DNA of 10,485 nt, from the NCBI GenBank assembly GCA_964581825.1, contig CAZORB010000136.1:1-10485 (forward strand), given 5' to 3'. The notes under the pieces were generated by a model. It did no database searches. It was not told the DNA's origin and saw only the letters and a program-made list of their open reading frames with translations. Positions 10,125 to 10,485 of this stretch are shown piece after piece (position 1 is the stretch's first letter; every line of letters begins with the position of its first letter). The stretch comes from SYIM01 sp964581825 (GTDB lineage: Bacteria; Pseudomonadota; Gammaproteobacteria; Burkholderiales; Burkholderiaceae_E). A program made the position numbers and the translations under genes.

Positions 10125-10134
10125 NNNNNNNNNN
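10125..10134. other. Assembly gap (10 N)
   Basis: Ten undetermined bases. The reading frame before (frame 1) and after (frame 3) differ. The flanking 13-bp repeat suggests that no real sequence is missing here. Confidence 0.97.
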
Positions 10135-10188
10135 TCGCGCTGCCGATCGATTGGTGCATGACCTCACGCAAGCGTCTGCACGAAGCGC
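10135..10188. other. Unexplained 54-nt segment after the gap, probably a contig-end artefact
   Basis: In frame 1 these bases give SRCRSIGA and a TGA at 10159. In frame 3 they give ALPIDWCMTSRKRLHEA. Neither fits the protein on either side, and both contain the only cysteine codons of the whole reading frame. The segment ends exactly where the second copy of the 13-bp repeat begins. It may be foreign or low-quality contig-end sequence, though a real insertion cannot be excluded. Confidence 0.55.
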
Positions 10189-10485
10189 CCCAACCGGCGG
10201 TGTCGTCGGCGATCACGCTGACCGCCGGGCAAAGCGTGCAGATCGACATCCGCCACCTGGATGCGGCCGCGAGCAACGGCCTCGGCCGCGGCCTGCAGCT
10301 AGGATGGGAAAGACCTGACGGCGTGATCGAAGCGGTTATTCCAGCAGGTTACCTGTCCGCCCAACAGACGGTGTCCACGCCGGTTACCGTATCCTTTGCA
10401 GCCCCCACTGGTTATACGATCGCTGCGGCACCCTCGACTTCACTCACCGTGGCGGGCGCTTCCATCACGGGTACCCGCGCAGCGG
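10137..10485 (+). CDS. Continuation of the giant adhesin after the gap (frame 3, open to the window edge)
   Basis: Frame 3 is open from the gap to the end of the window. From about 10191 it encodes the second half of a PA14-like domain (SSAITLTAGQSVQIDIRH, then LQLGWERPDG and VIPAGYL), whose first half ends just before the gap in frame 1. It is therefore the same gene, not a new one. An ATG at 10158 exists, but the codons from there to about 10188 (MTSRKRLHEA) do not look like this protein and lie in the doubtful post-gap segment, so I do not accept it as a start. After the PA14 part the protein continues with another beta-rich stretch (TPVTVSFAAPTGYTIAAAP) that I cannot assign. No stop codon is reached. 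Confidence 0.75.
10356..10485 (+). other. Start of an unassigned beta-rich stretch after the PA14-like domain
   Basis: SAQQTVSTPVTVSFAAPTGY, then APSTSLTVAGASITGTRAA, in frame 3 up to the window edge. It is T/S/V/A-rich and looks like another surface-protein module, but too little is visible to name it. Confidence 0.4.

Larger units (their letters stand above)
10112..10201 (+). repeat. 13-bp direct repeat flanking the assembly gap (10112-10124 and 10189-10201)
   Basis: CCCAACCGGCGGT occurs immediately before the Ns and again 77 bases further on. Both copies encode Q-P-A-V in the same codon phase. Joining base 10124 directly to 10202 gives an uninterrupted reading frame through the PA14-like domain. 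This is what two contig ends that truly overlap would look like. Confidence 0.75.
9751..10355 (+). other. PA14-like domain, interrupted by the assembly gap
   Basis: The first half, in frame 1, runs from LFGGLTLERWTGNFATM through FQRLRGTLTAPTTGTYKLRL to LSNGAAAVYLQTSQ. The second half, in frame 3, has SSAITLTAGQSVQIDIRH, LQLGWERPDG and VIPAGYL. The order G-L-x-x-x-x-(Y/W), then R-x-x-G-T-x-x-A-P-x-T-G-T-Y-x-(F/L)-x-L, then I-T-L-T-A-G-(Q)-x-x-x-I-x-(I/V)-x-H, then L-x-W-x-x-P-(D/G)-G is the PA14 pattern. PA14 domains are beta-barrels often involved in carbohydrate or surface binding. The usual acidic pair in the D-D-G position is replaced here by S-N-G, so sugar binding of the classical calcium-dependent type is doubtful. 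Confidence 0.65.

Noticed and set aside
10159..10161. TGA as the true end of the gene
   Set aside because: It lies in the suspect post-gap segment. The PA14-like domain continues beyond it in frame 3, so the stop is probably an assembly artefact.
10158..10485. A separate gene starting at the ATG at 10158
   Set aside because: There is no ribosome binding site or signal peptide, and its sequence from about 10191 is the second half of a domain begun before the gap.

Overview
The whole window is the inside of one very large plus-strand gene. Frame 1 is open from the first base to an assembly gap at 10125-10134 (about 3,375 codons) with neither a start nor a stop. After the gap the same protein resumes in frame 3 and runs off the right edge. 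No other convincing gene, RNA gene, mobile element, CRISPR array, promoter or terminator is visible. Overall G+C is high (roughly 60-65% by eye), with strong GC bias at third codon positions. Together with the protein type this suggests a Pseudomonadota bacterium, possibly a betaproteobacterium, but nothing here fixes the genus.

The product looks like a giant secreted or cell-surface adhesin of the filamentous-haemagglutinin / LktA-like class. From left to right it holds: two short aromatic D-[YF]-[ST]-D...W modules and a helical segment (about 1-690); a first stretch of beta-helix-like repeats (about 694-1740); a non-repetitive family-hallmark block with YQPEAGRVYVWTEGQ and KDFYTYALKADHPIAV (about 1750-2680); a very long beta-solenoid passenger built from G-D-(I/V)-x-(I/L/V) repeats (about 2680-7950), interrupted by a helical insert near 3355-3540; a small linker domain (about 8068-8340); three diverged tandem repeats of about 111-127 residues (8509-9648); and a PA14-like domain (about 9751-10355) split by the gap. 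The protein has no cysteine apart from the suspect bases next to the gap.

Two nucleotide-level observations stand out. First, the gap looks artefactual. The 13 bases before the Ns recur at 10189-10201 in the same codon phase. Collapsing the two copies removes 77 bases, restores one reading frame and completes the PA14 fold. The 54 bases after the Ns are the only unexplained DNA. Second, a perfect 11-bp inverted repeat with an A/T-only 9-nt loop sits at 2522-2552 inside the GC-rich coding sequence.

Both ends of the protein are outside the window, so its secretion route (two-partner or type I), surface anchor and target cannot be read here. I see no clearly undescribed system, only an unusually large, mosaic adhesin with an assembly problem.
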